From: Congeria kusceri
Taxonomy: Eukaryota; Mollusca; Bivalvia; Myida; Dreissenidae
Direction: 5' to 3'
DNA length: 64,000 bases
Assembly (NCBI GenBank): GCA_027627225.1
Contig: CM051029.1
Location: 6,586,690 to 6,650,689 of the forward strand
Part shown: piece by piece, positions 33,200 to 44,400 of the stretch
Numbering within the stretch: position 1 is the first letter of the stretch
Layout: each line of letters starts with the position of its first letter
Translations under genes and position numbers: made by a program
The notes under the pieces: model-generated
Told to the model about the DNA's origin: nothing
The model's database searches: none
Seen by the model: only the letters and a program-made list of their open reading frames with translations

Positions 33200-34330
33200 A
33201 TCGTGGGTACACTGCCCCGACAAAGCGATGTAATATTCTGCAAAAACTTGACCTACTGATCGATGCAGATGAGCAATTTCGGAGTAAAAGTCTCCCTTAC
33301 CCAAGTAGCGCAGGAAAGCAATAATCTGCAAAAATGGAAATTTTGGTAGTATTCAAAGCATACTAACCAAACTGAATATTGTTAATAAATGAAGAACGGA
33401 GGACGAATTATATTCAGACACATTTAGTAGCATACATGAGATAATTTCATATTCCAATCATAACTTTTATTCATGTCTATCAATACATAATTACACATGT
33501 ATCAATTATTTCAATGTTTATTTAATTCCAGCACTGTACTCTCCCGATTTTTTTTTAATGCTTAAATAAATTTATTGTTTTTACTTTTAATTTAAATTTA
33601 GAGAAAAGCAAAGGTTTCACTATCACTTAATGCAAAATGTCAAAGCATGACATTTCTTGGGAGGGGAACATTATGTCACCGGATGTTAAACTCTAGCTTT
33701 TGTAATGATGAATAGCGATTTATGAAACTGTTTGCAATTATCTGAAAAAATACTAGCCTAATAAAATGATAGACGGTTGCATTTGTTACATTTTAAACTT
33801 GCATGCTTTATTGTTTGGAAAAGCAATGACAAATAAACTTTTTAAATCCGCTTGTTTCTTCGCCAAATGACCTTGACCTGTCAAATTATGAGCGGTATTC
33901 AACATAAAGAATGTATTTACAAGCACTTAAATGCAAACATGAATAGCCGCAATATATGTACCTGTGTTATTGCTTTTATTGCGGATGACCGGTTGTATGT
34001 CAGAGTCAAGTCATCGCCTATTAATTCGAGCTGTTCTAGTATCGATTCTCGGTTCAGTCGATACTTTGAGATCAAATCCTCTTCACGAAGTTGATGTAAC
34101 GCCTCCCGCGGTTTAAAAAGGCGATGAATGGGTCTGTTTCGACCCCTTCTTTCAACAACAAGAACATCACAGACATATACGACTGCTCTTACCCTGTCGT
34201 ATATTTATTTATGACAATTATGTAGTCGGACGTTACTATTTGTTTGTTGAAACGCGTTTTCTTTGTAACGTCGTAAATTATGTAAGTTGTAGCGTGCGAC
34301 TGGTAGTACTACCGTTGATGAAACGCCTCC

Positions 34331-34673
34331 CTTATTTCTATTCTAAAATGATAGGCGTATATGTTTTTGCAATTGTAATTAGAGCGACTTTTTACACTGC
34401 TCCGCTAAGAATCGGGACTTCTTTTTGCGTTGTTTAGTGTGTAGTTTTGCAACGATAATTTTGTTCTGTGTCTATAGAAAAAAATAGCGAGTATCAATGT
34501 TGAACTGTTTTTCATATCAACATATGTAGCAGACTCAGTATCAATCATACGCACAATATTCGTTATTTCTTAGAAGTGTAGCAGTTTGCATACATGTAGC
34601 ATTTATATGTGTAATATTTATATAATTTGGAATTCAATTATGTGCACTTATTAACCCAAAGTGATTGTTGCAG
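34331..34673. other. Intron between transposon and Ig exon 2
   Basis: Starts with the right-hand CTT target duplication; otherwise unremarkable intronic sequence. Confidence 0.4.
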
Positions 34674-34997
34674 TTCATATCACGAAACTTACAATGTACC
34701 CAGAAGACGACCCAGTATCTTTGATAGCAAGTCAACAAATACATTTAACTTGTACCAGCGACTTTGGGAGACCCAGTCCTTCAATTTTCTGGTTCAAGCA
34801 TCTGATCGCAGGTCATTCATCACACGACATAAACATGACATGCTTTGCGTCATCCACAACTTCGAATCAGAGCATAACCGTCAGCACCCTGGCATTTGAC
34901 CCTTCCAAGTCCGACCACAACATGCGACTTTACTGCACGGGAAACAACGGAGGCCAAACTGTGATCTCAGAATTGAAGCCTTTAATTAACGTCCAAT
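34674..34997 (+). CDS. Ig-domain exon 2, intact
   Basis: A 324-bp phase 1-1 exon (acceptor GATTGTTGCAG, donor GTAAGA). It reads HITKLTMYPEDDPVSLIASQ, QIHLTCTSDFGRPSPSIFWF, then STLAFDPSKSDHNMRLYCTG and NNGGQTVISELKPLINV. The first Cys is in HLTC, the Trp in IFWF and the second Cys in RLYC. Confidence 0.88.
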
Positions 34998-35184
34998 GTA
35001 AGATGATTAGCATGTTATAAATACGTCGGTGGTTTTTATGATGTCGCATCTGAATTATGTTTTCTATTTCAATAAATATGTAACTAGTTAAACTAGTTTT
35101 AAGTTATGTTACAAAAGATGCCGCGCTTATGCAAATCATTTACCTGTATCGTAAAATATATACGGTTCATTTGGTCGACTTCAG

Positions 35185-35473
35185 ACGGGCCATATACTCC
35201 AGAGATTTTGTTAAACGGAATAACAGTAACAGACACGTTAAACGTTATTTCTGGTCAACCTTTAACTATCGAGTGCGTAAGTGGCAGCAATCCACCTCCA
35301 ACCTATTCGTGGAAGTATCCTGGCGGTTCAGCAACTGGTGGAACCTTATCGATTTCAAGCATTCAACCGTTCCATGGTGGGGACTTCACGTGTTATGCTA
35401 GAAACACTATGTCATCGTCGACTGGTATAACTATTTCGGAACAGAAGACATCAGCAATCGGTGCCCAAGTGCT
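35185..35473 (+). CDS. Ig-domain exon 3, intact
   Basis: Acceptor GGTCGACTTCAG. It reads GPYTPEILLNGITVTDTL, NVISGQPLTIECVSGSNPP, PTYSWKYPGGSATGGTLSI, then SSIQPFHGGDFTCYARNTM. Compact I-set Ig with LTIEC, YSW and GGDFTCYA.N. The donor is weak: GTGCCC at 35461 or GTTAAT at 35474, both phase 1. Confidence 0.83.
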
Positions 35474-36060
35474 TGGTTAATAGATGTTGTTTTCCTTTAG
35501 TTGATCTTGATTCATGCTTACGTAGCAACATGATTATGTTTCACTATGCGTGCACATTTGCTTACCAGTTTGTTATATAAAAGAGGTTATATAAGTAAGG
35601 TTATAACAAACACTGCGATGTTTATCTGTGAAGCAATGGTAACGCGGTCGACATCTGGTGTTATAAATCATCATCAATAAAATAGTTAAGTGAGCAAAGC
35701 TGACTTTCACAACATCATTGTCCAATGTTATGTGTAAATGTATACACTGAGACCGTTCATGTGCCCTGAATACTCAAATATGTATCTGTATTACTATAAT
35801 GATTATGTATTTGATTCTGAAAATGTATTGGACTGACTTCTCAGAAATACTTACTATTTAGCGAAATAACTATAATTCAATTACAGTTCAAATTGCCCTT
35901 GAGTTTTCATTATTATTCCGTAATGTTACGTTATCCGTTGTTCTAGAATGATTGCATATCATCTATATTACCACGTGGTTATATATTCATTTTGAAAATT
36001 AAAGTAACTGACAGAAACAAATAGTTTTAAATAACATAATATACTGTAATTCAATTACAG
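35474..36060. other. Intron with a duplicated acceptor sequence
   Basis: TAATTCAATTACAGTTC occurs at 35872-35888 and again at the real exon 4 acceptor (36047-36063), 175 bp apart. Confidence 0.5.
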
Positions 36061-36393
36061 TTCCAATAACACATGTTGAGATTGTTGGTGAAGATGCACA
36101 CGTTGCTGTTATGAAAGAGAACGAAACCAAATAGTTCGTGTGTGAGACATCTGCAGGGAAACCAGCTGCAACAATTTACTGGTATAAGGACAACGGAACA
36201 CCACCTAAAATTACAGATGACATACCATTTCATTTGGCGAGCTTCAATACTACAACAATGGCTGACATGTTCGTAAGGAGCGTTCTTAATTACAAGGGGG
36301 TACGTTATGACAATGGCATGAGAATATATTGTACAGCAAATAATGTTGGAAAAGTATTGAAATCTGAGATAAAACCTCAGTTGATCATAACAG
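36061..36393 (+). pseudogene. Ig-domain exon 4 with in-frame TAG
   Basis: A 333-bp phase 1-1 exon (acceptor AATTCAATTACAG, donor GTAAGT). It reads THVEIVGEDAHVAVMKENET K, TAG (36132-36134), FVCETSAGKPAATIYWYKD, then MRIYCTANNVGKVLKSEIK. The Ig core is otherwise intact, so the stop looks recent. Confidence 0.82.
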
Positions 36394-36669
36394 GTAAGTA
36401 GAACATATGATTCTTTTTATCACATTCATTTGTTTCAATAACATATACAGTGACGTAATTGTATTGCTGCAATGTTTGTTATGTAATTGTACGCACTATT
36501 AACACGTTCGTGTTAATGATATTTTATTTCATTCTCTGTATTTGCGCAAGTTAGTTAGATTGAAACGCCATAGTATTATAAAAACCGGTCATAGTTGCAT
36601 TTTTGTTGCGCATAAACAATAGCCAACATGTCTTCCTATTATCGCCCTTAATATCGTCCGTATACTTAG

Positions 36670-36980
36670 CTCCGCCGGAAACACCTGGATCGCTAGAGGT
36701 TCCAGAGGTCAGCATGAATTATGCAAAGGTCTGCTGGCGTTACTGTGCTGGAGGCAATCTTGACCCACGCTTTATCTTGGAGTGGAAACGTAAAGATACA
36801 CAGTGGATAGAAATCTAGTGTCTGATATGAACATAAATTCAAACTTCAGCATTTGTACTTTTCTAAAAATGTTAGAACCATCTACACCATATGACGTTCG
36901 ATTGTATGCAGAAAACGCTCTTGGACGAAGTGGATATTCAACTATCGAATCATTTACAACTGAGCCTTGGTCAACAACAG
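36670..36980 (+). pseudogene. Fibronectin type III exon with one-base deletion
   Basis: Acceptor GTATACTTAG, donor GTGAGC. The first frame reads PPETPGSLEVPEVSMNYAK, VCWRYCAGGNLDPRFILEW and KRKDTQWIEI; the next frame continues LVSDMNINSNFSICTFLKML, EPSTPYDVRLYAENALGRSG and YSTIESFTTEPW. The exon is 311 bp; restoring one base near 36815 gives 312 bp and phase 1-1 like its neighbours. EPSTPYDVRLYAEN.LG is the FN3 L.P.T.Y.v.v.A.N..G pattern. Confidence 0.85.
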
Positions 36981-37127
36981 GTGAGCAAGTTTACACAATA
37001 TGTACACAATGCGTGTAGTACTACAAGAGTACGGGTGTGTCGTTTGTTTTGTCGCATCATTTAAAACAGCAATGTATGATACGAAGTTCACTGTTAAACT
37101 AAGCTGCGTGTTTTTGAATAATTTCAG

Positions 37128-37249
37128 TCACCCTGCGATCAACAACGACAACGCTATCATCGGCCAATTCAGACACATCGACCCTGAGCTTGGCGTTTGA
37201 TGTTTTAACTTTGGTGGTCGTCGTGATATCGCCGTGTTTTCTGGTGTAA
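37128..37249 (+). CDS. Terminal exon: Ser/Thr stalk and GPI-signal-like hydrophobic end
   Basis: Acceptor TTTGAATAATTTCAG, entry phase 1. It reads TLRSTTTTLSSANSDTST then LSLAFDVLTLVVVVISPCF and LV before TAA (37247-37249). There is no cytoplasmic residue after the hydrophobic stretch, as in GPI-attachment signals with a small-residue cleavage zone (SSANS). A tail-anchored TM helix is the alternative. AATAAA follows 39 bp later. Confidence 0.7.
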
Positions 37250-37287
37250 AGAATGGCATATGCGTGCGACTAAAATCGTGAAATCTT

Positions 37288-37293
37288 AATAAA
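37288..37293 (+). terminator. Poly(A) signal
   Basis: AATAAA 39 bp after the stop codon of the terminal exon; it marks the 3' end of the four-Ig/FN3 gene. Confidence 0.6.
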
Positions 37294-38234
37294 GTATCGA
37301 GGGTAGGCCGACAGAACCATTTGAACAATGATTCCTTTATATATACTTTATAATGAAGCACGGTTACATACGACAATTGTTTGTATATACAAATCGAAAT
37401 CCATAAGATTGTATCGTATACTTGGTAAACATAAGAGTATAACATGTACATGAACAACCTTTGCGCGTACAATTTATATACGAAACATTGATACATATGG
37501 GAACGGATAGCAAAACAGATATAATGATGTTTGTAAAATATTAGTATTTCTTTTGTAAACACTCAACCATGGACAATGAAGCATTTATATTGAACGTTAT
37601 GGTGTGTGTAAATAGATAGTATCCATGTATATTTGTGTGTTTTGAATGTTTTCTAAATAAATACGACTAATCAGTTTAATACATTTGTGTTTACTTTCAA
37701 CATTGGGCTGTAAAAAGAAGTCGTTTGCTAACCTAGACCGAAAGGTGGATTTTCGCTTGAACTTGAACGTTTGATATATCCTTTCATATCATATCAATAA
37801 ATCTATAAAACGTCAATCGTCATGTTTATAACGGTATATTGTAGTACGAGGGGTAATCGACAAAGTCGCGGAAAGATTATCTCGTTTCTTTATTTGACAT
37901 GCAATATTTATGACATTTCTACTAAATACAGATTGATTTAATACAAGTATATTTACAAATGTTCATTAACATCACTTATCAAATAAAATACCACAGTCTC
38001 TATAGTTACGTCACTATGCCATATCAAGCCCAATGATTTTTGACGTCGACGTCAACACAAATATCTTATGGCAACTCAGATAGTGGTGGGCTGTTAATCC
38101 TTTTTAACATAATACACGCTCAATCCACGAGTATAATTATGAAACAATCCCTAAATGCGCCAGTATGAATGTTAGAAATGGCGGCCTGCACTGCGCTTAA
38201 AAGCTCGTCAATATGTATTGTGGAATCATTTGAA
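37294..38234. other. Intergenic, nothing recognised
   Basis: Downstream of the Ig/FN3 gene; a long minus ORF at 37128-37562 is a shadow of its terminal exon plus chance sequence. Confidence 0.35.
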
Positions 38235-39266
38235 TACGCTGGGTACAACTTTCGCGAACATGCTATCGCGGACATATTTGCGTGGTCTTAAATTCGTGCA
38301 AACCCGATTTAGAAAAAAACAGTGTTTTACAATCAAAAGTTCATTGATCGGTGTAACACCCGACTGTACGGATCGGAAGTAGAAAGCCCTACTATAACAT
38401 CTTGTTTATTGCAATAAACATGCGTATCGGTACAGGATTAGGCCCTTAGGTGATAATACATGTCCACCACTCCACTTTTGGATAATAGGGACCGCATCAG
38501 ATGATAAACGTGTTTAACCCACATTGTATAATACGCTGCATTTACAGTCTGCCCTTGCGGTACGGCAATTGTTAAATAAATACGCTGGGTACAACTTTCG
38601 CGAACATGCTATCGCGGACATATTTGCGTGGTCTTGAATTCGTGCAAACCCGATTTAGAAAAAAACAGTGTTTTACAATCAAAAGTTCATTGATCGGTGT
38701 AACACCCGACTGTACGGATCGGTAGTAGAAAGCCCTACTATGACATCTTGTTTATTGCAATAAACATGCGTATCGGTACAGGATTAGGCCCTTAGGTGAT
38801 AATACATGTCCACCACTCCACTTTTGGATAATAGGGACCGCAACAGATGATAAACGTGTTTAACCCACATTGTATAATACGCTGCATTTACAGTCTGCCC
38901 TTGCGGTACGGCAATTGTTAAATAAATACGCTGGGTACAACTTTCGCGAACATGCTATCGCGGACATATTTGCGTGGTCTTGAATTCGTGCAAACCCGAT
39001 TTAGAAAAAAACAGTGTTTTACAATCAAAAGTTCATTGATCGGTGTAACACCCGACTGTACGGATCGGTAGTAGAAAGCCCTACTATGACATCTTGTTTA
39101 TTGCAATAAACATGCGTATCGGTACAGGATTAGGCCCTTAGGTGATAATACATGTCCACCACTCCACTTTTGGATAATAGGGACCGCAACAGATGATAAA
39201 CGTGTTTAACCCACATTGTATAATACGCTGCATTTACAGTCTGCCCTTGTGGTACGGCAATTGTTG
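38235..39266. repeat. Tandem repeat, 346-bp unit, 3 copies, very young
   Basis: TACGCTGGGTACAACTTTCG starts units at 38235, 38581 and 38927. Copies 2 and 3 differ at one position seen (CTTGCGG against CTTGTGG); copy 1 differs from them at about four. No ORF spans the unit. Such similarity implies very recent expansion or an assembly duplication. Confidence 0.95.
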
Positions 39267-40594
39267 TTTATAAGGACTATACGATTAGGTTGCTTAGTTT
39301 GTTTATGAAACTCTTTCTGTTGAAAGACCGCTCATAAATACTTCGACATTGCCATGGCAACCACAGCTACAACAAACGAAACCTCAAAAAAACAGTCCAT
39401 CAGAGAGTTTAGACAGTGTGGAAACGACCTCTTCACTAACGCTAAAACGTATAAAAACTTAATTTTTAACGTTAATTCATCGCGCAGTTGTAGACAGAAC
39501 AGCCAAAGTATTTAAGTATCAAATACTTATCATAAATCATGTCATGTGTAATGAATAATATTTAATAACGTGCGGAAAGGCTGCTTCTGACTGAGAAAAC
39601 AAACGAAGCACAATGATACTATTTCTGACAATTTACACAGCATTAAACTACCTGCATGTACATGTATAGTATTATTAGCAGCGGCGGCCCGGATACGTAC
39701 AATGCGTACACGCGTAAATAAGGCACACACATTCGGAAAATACGCAGAAAATATTGGGTGCACATATACGCCGCCGAGAAATAAAAATGTGGATGTACAT
39801 TTACGCATAATATGTATCGGACGTTCACGTACATAACGTCATATTTTGGGAGTTTTGACATGTTTGACTAATTGAATATGCCCGTGGTTCAGATGTTAGG
39901 CTAGCAATCACAGTCTTAAACTGTTTAAATGTATTATTTGCGACATTATTGTCTTCAAATTGTGTTGCTATACATTATTTGGATAGTTGTTATATATGTT
40001 TATTTGTTTACACTGCGTTCAGTTTGATGGAGGTAATTTAACCACCAAAAGGCAAATATCCTATAAAGACCTAACATTTACCCCCATACATTCTGGAGAG
40101 AGTGTACATTAACCCTCAAAAGTCAGAAGTATGCGTAGCCTTATCCCAGTGCAAAAGCTTATCTGGAGCACTGATTAGTAGTGAGTTAGTATTATTAGTT
40201 TTAGTATTGATGTAGTTATCATTATTATATAAAAATGAGGCGACATGACGAAGCGTGACATAGGCATTAGTACGCCAGCAATTTCAAAACAATCTAGATA
40301 ATTGTTCTTTATTTTGCATTTGCTATTTAACACATTAATGTAGGCGTTACTATTGGGCCAATATGCAATATAATACACATTTAGTGATTTATTATGCACA
40401 GCATAAACAACATAATAGCATTGCATTGTTGTATTATGTTGAGAAATAGTGATTTATATAAACAGAAGAGACAAATTGAAATGCAGCCACTTTCAATCAG
40501 ATCTAATAAACGCAATTTTAATCAAGCTGCGTTATTTTACTATATAGAAATCAGTTGTGTCATCTTTTAGAAATAAAGTTACTGTATATATTTC
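39267..40594. other. Intergenic, nothing recognised
   Basis: Contains TTGCCATGGCAACCAC near 39352, resembling the dispersed repeat near 30328. No coding signature. Confidence 0.35.
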
Positions 40595-40789
40595 ATGCTG
40601 TCTGACACATATGCACTAATGCATGACGATGTGTGCATTCAATACAGTGTCGCACCAACAACAAACATAACAGTCAATTTCAATTACAAGAATCTCATTT
40701 CAGTAAAACAAATTACAATTAATGGGCTTAGGGTCTACCAAAGCGAAATGATGTATTGGTTATTTACTAAATGCACAGTCATAAAATAA
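40595..40789 (+). CDS. Unrecognised ORF, possible exon
   Basis: A 64-codon frame starting with an in-frame CTG rather than ATG: LSDTYALMHDDVCIQYS, then TTNITVNFNYKNLISVKQI and TINGLRVYQSEMMYWLF. Alternating hydrophobic residues and SVKQITINGLRVY resemble beta-sandwich (galactose-binding-like) exons, but I cannot name a family. No convincing splice sites were defined; it may be chance. Confidence 0.2.
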   Translation: MLSDTYALMHDDVCIQYSVAPTTNITVNFNYKNLISVKQITINGLRVYQSEMMYWLFTKCTVIK

Positions 40790-43624
40790 TTGTTTTTTTC
40801 GAAAGACAAATAACACTTTATACTTGCATGCATCATAACAAACAGTTTACACTATACTCACAGATTTGTTTAATACCAATGTTTAATGGCTAGGTTATCT
40901 TTTAACTTAAATTGAGCATCAAAGTTTATGTATAACACAAACCGACTTATATTTATCTAATACAATACATATATCGAATAGTCATATTGATTATTATTTT
41001 AAAACGGTTCGAATATAGCTTTTATGTAAATGTATTTTGTTAAACCACATCAAAATACTGATATATAATAGCGGTGATATTATATCGTCGATCTGCAGTA
41101 ACTGTGTTTGTAAAGCCTTTTATGCAGGTGGGTTGGGTGAAAGTGTTGTGATATAAAAAATATTCACCGCATCGTCTGAATATGACGAATAAGAGTAAAG
41201 TCCGTCGTAAAACTAAAGTATTTCGAAGAGCTATAAACATTATAAAGTTACTGTTAAATACACAAGGAATTATATTTATAAAACATCGTTTTCGTTAACG
41301 TTCAATTTAACCACGAGAGATGTGTTTGACGAATGAGTGTTGAGGTTGAGGAAAAAAGGTAATACAATGTTAGATGTCGGTAAATCCATTTAAATGCTGA
41401 GCCTGTTGATCGGAATTCAGGAAACGTTTCATCCGACAGAGGAGTCGTTACTCATAGCAGCATAGCATGTAGTACTCGTAAATCAGTGTACTTCTACATA
41501 CGTGTTTTTTTTTAAGTACATGTCATAGTTTGGCTTACTATCTACGAATGATATTTTCTATGAATATTAGAAATGTACATGTAGTAGGAAGGCACACACG
41601 AAAGATCTTTCTTGGGCCGTGCAGGGTACGTTTTTTTTTCAATACTAACCTAGTTATTGCATGTGTCCAATACATATCAATAAGTACACGCGACAATCCA
41701 AAGCAAAACAGGGCTATTTTTTTAATAAAAGAGACAACTAAACTTGGTCATAATAGCAAAAATCAAACGCAAATCTTAGTATGGCTGTATTATGTATTAA
41801 ACGGAGGTTAAGCCATTTCAGTGTTGTCGTATATATAGCTATATTCCATGTATTTATCTCATTTCATGGAATAGCACAGCTGAAATGATTTGTAATTTCA
41901 AAACGTGTTTCAAAAACCTGCAGGCGAACGATCATAAATATTTAACTCGTGCAGGTAAATGTTAAACGTCTGTACTCGTATAAAGAGAATAAAACACGGG
42001 TTTATCAATATAGATGATTTATCGCTTGTAACTGAAGAAGCCTCTTGCAAAACTGTTTACAACAACCAAACTACAGGTGACCTACTTGTAAATAAAAGCG
42101 ATAATCTGCGGGAATTTATATGCGATGTAAATACGTCTGCTTGCTACACTTATAGAACACACCATGTCTTGTATGTTTGCGAACGCTAATCTCACGCAGA
42201 TTTATGACGCATTATACACTAAGGAAATCATTATAGTGACATAATTAAGGTGACCTACATCATTCAAACTGGTTGCATGTAAGCCATGTGCTTTGTTGTG
42301 AGCATTTCTTATTCAATACTCCATAATTGGACTACAGCAATTATCGAGCCACCTCTGAGATTAACGATAAACCTTACGCACGCATGCTGTAAACGAGTTG
42401 GTTTCAAATTTATAGTGGTTACATTAAAATGCGACGAATTTCGAGCTTAATTCTATAAACGTTTAAACCCACGACGCGAATATCGTGCTAGGGGAAATCC
42501 AGTTGTGATTTTTAATGGTATGAAAAACAATGTATGTTAGCCAGATCTCAGATCGACCTTCGAACACATAAAGCGAATATTCTAATGAGGGCCAATACAG
42601 TGCTACTCTGAGAGCAACAATTAAATAAAACAAATACGTATAGCGGAAGTTAATATTGACCCAGACTTGAGATCGACATTCAAAGCAACATGTATAATAT
42701 CGAGACCTTTAGAATATTGAGCCAGCTAAAATTTTTACATATGAACGAAACAAAAATATCGTGCAGTACAACACATGTTTAAATCAAATTGAAAACCCAC
42801 ATCACCACAAATAGTTGAAGTGAAAATACATTACGCGACTATTAAGCTATAATAAATAAAACATTAAAAATGATATGTCATCGATTTTTGTGTTCATCCT
42901 TGTGTGAATTTTCTGGAGTGAATGTCAATTTGAGAAGTCACCGAAATGGCGTACCGTAAGTCAAGGACTGGAGTTCAATTCACATCCTGGTTTTTACAAA
43001 CTATAAATATATGTTAGCTAAAGCTCACGTTAGAACGTATGTATAGTGTATTATGTTGCATTATTAAGTAATCTTATATAAATCTACTATTATTACTAAA
43101 AATCGACGTGAAGGGACATCTATTATAATACTGTTTCCGTTGTATATAGGTACCTTCAAGATGTTAATATTGTAAAGTGTAGTTTTGATCTAAATCATTC
43201 AAATAAAATGTATGTGGCAGATAAGAACCTTCTGTTGAATTCATATACACAGAGATATTTCGTCAACAGTTCTATAATATTTTATGTCAAAACGAAAATA
43301 CTAAAGTTGGATGTACAGTATTTGACTCAGAACGTGTCTATAATCGTTATTCATCATTGAATTACACGTTTATTGAATACATCATATTGTATCTGGGATC
43401 TTACAAGTAACAGAAATTGCTAGGTATCAGACGAACCAAAGGAAAACAAGAGTTCAGATCTAACGAGAACCTTTGTTTTCTAATGCGACAAGTACTGGGT
43501 GACTATTGTTATACTTCTCCACATAACATGTGTATACCAGTTTTGTTTTACACTTTCCGGGTAATGTTTTTAAATAAACGTTTTTTCATGCATCTGTATG
43601 TCTTATTCATAGAACAGTTCTTAC
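40790..43624. other. Intergenic or intronic AT-rich sequence
   Basis: A 76-codon ORF at 41959-42189 (Cys-containing, no family recognised) and small imperfect duplications around 42470-42790 (ATCTCAGATCGACCTTC and CTTGAGATCGACATTC). The cytoplasmic end of the minus-strand receptor should lie here but was not found. Confidence 0.3.
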
Positions 43625-43747
43625 ATATAGCTACATGTGCTAATAACACTAAAACTGGTACAACTGCAAGGACAACTGGGGCTGCTATCCATATCGTTAT
43701 GTGTGATGTTCGTTTTTGGGTAATCTCATATGCTGACACGGTTGTTC
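43625..43747 (-). CDS. Transmembrane exon of minus-strand Ig receptor, intact
   Basis: A 123-bp phase 1-1 exon (acceptor TGTCCTTTCAG, donor GTAAGA). It reads TTVSAYEITQKRTSHITIW then IAAPVVLAVVPVLVLLAHVA I, a stalk and one hydrophobic helix. Its entry phase fits the donor of the Ig exon at 47082-47380; the plus-strand ORF here is a shadow. Confidence 0.7.
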
Positions 43748-44400
43748 CTGAAAGGACACAGAAACATAGGTATTGGTGTAATTTATGTATTTACTAAATT
43801 TATTAGCTCCAATATGCATTTGATAATGGAACGCATATGTACTCTATTCGCGACATCATGCCACCAAATAAAGGTATTTCAAAGCAATCACAAGCTGTAG
43901 AATGGATCGATCGTTATTGGTAAAAAAACAACAACATGTAATGAATATGATAGTCACCTAAGCACTGCTAATAGTATGAGAAAACTCGGTAACATTTATG
44001 GTTGGCTACTGTCACGTTAACATACACCAGCTTTATAAATATATAAAATATGTGTTTGATGGATATATGTTTTTGTAGTAGCTGTAATTACCTGATGTAT
44101 TGTTACTGTCTTGTAATACGATAAAATGTTTAGTTGTTAGGTATCTTAAATGGTCTGCAGTTTTTATTGTTTTATGCTTATTTCTTTGTTGTTATTGTTT
44201 CATATACAGCATTAAGACAAGTAAACACGTGGTTGACTTTTACTCATATCAAAGGATGCTCCATTATAAAAGAAGAAAATAATAAACACTAGAATAAAGA
44301 TTCATCATGGATCATTTAGCAATAAACCATAGCAAAGTTTCAGACACGTAATTGTGTTGATACATGTGCAATTGACTGAATTCAAACGATTGCAGATCAT
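43748..44400. other. Intron of the minus-strand receptor, 5' of the TM exon
   Basis: No exon recognised; ends at the left boundary of the TIR element. Confidence 0.35.

Larger units (their letters stand above)
28856..34190 (-). pseudogene. PIF/Harbinger DDE transposase gene, decayed and interrupted
   Basis: Minus-strand exons in order: 34190-33962 (RPIHRLFKPREALHQL, REEDLISKYRLNRESIL, donor GTACAT), 33325-33200 (IIAFLRYLGKGDFYSEIAH, the helix-turn-helix region, ending in TAA), 29660-29495 (RILVILGDCGYPLRTYLM, NADLIKRRVVVERTFGVIKS R) and 29046-28856 (CFHKSAGCLPSDQAICAEVD, IACMRLHNVCVTRNVPL, then after a frameshift VEDLEGDQDVPLRIAEN to TGA). GDxGYPL carries the second catalytic Asp and VERTFG the Glu of the DDE nuclease. 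The central exons with the first Asp are missing from the stretch now filled with repeats and the LTR element. Members of this family cut and paste DNA; this copy cannot. Confidence 0.82.
24687..34330. mobile_element. PIF/Harbinger DNA transposon, 9.6 kb, two decayed genes
   Basis: The left end GGAGGCGTTTCAACAA (24687-24702) and the reverse complement of the right end (34315-34330, GGAGGCGTTTCATCAA) are inverted repeats with 15 of 16 matches. Both are flanked by CTT (24684-24686 and 34331-34333), a 3-bp target duplication as expected for PIF/Harbinger. Inside are the two gene types of this superfamily: a Myb/SANT-like DNA-binding protein on the plus strand (24880-26608) and a DDE transposase on the minus strand (about 34190 to 28856), in convergent orientation. 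Both are broken. The element was enlarged by a SINE, a microsatellite, dispersed repeats and the triple-LTR element. It lies inside intron 1 of the Ig/FN3 gene. Confidence 0.82.
23099..37249 (+). pseudogene. Four-Ig plus FN3 cell-surface protein, GPI-like end; probably disabled
   Basis: Exons at 23099-23437 (V-like Ig), 34674-34997 (Ig), 35185-35473 (Ig), 36061-36393 (Ig, in-frame TAG), 36670-36980 (FN3, one-base deletion) and 37128-37249 (Ser/Thr stalk plus hydrophobic C-terminus and stop) are all phase 1 and on one strand. The architecture resembles nephrin/SYG-2-like adhesion or recognition proteins, but the end without cytoplasmic residues suggests a GPI anchor. Intron 1 is 11.2 kb because a PIF/Harbinger element (24687-34330) sits in it. 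The two lesions lie in the last third; if real, the product is truncated in the fourth Ig. Polymorphism or sequence error cannot be excluded, and grouping the V exon with the rest is inference from phase and strand. The first exon was not found. Confidence 0.65.

Noticed and set aside
41959..42189. 76-residue Cys-containing ORF
   Set aside because: No splice sites, family pattern or neighbouring exon support.
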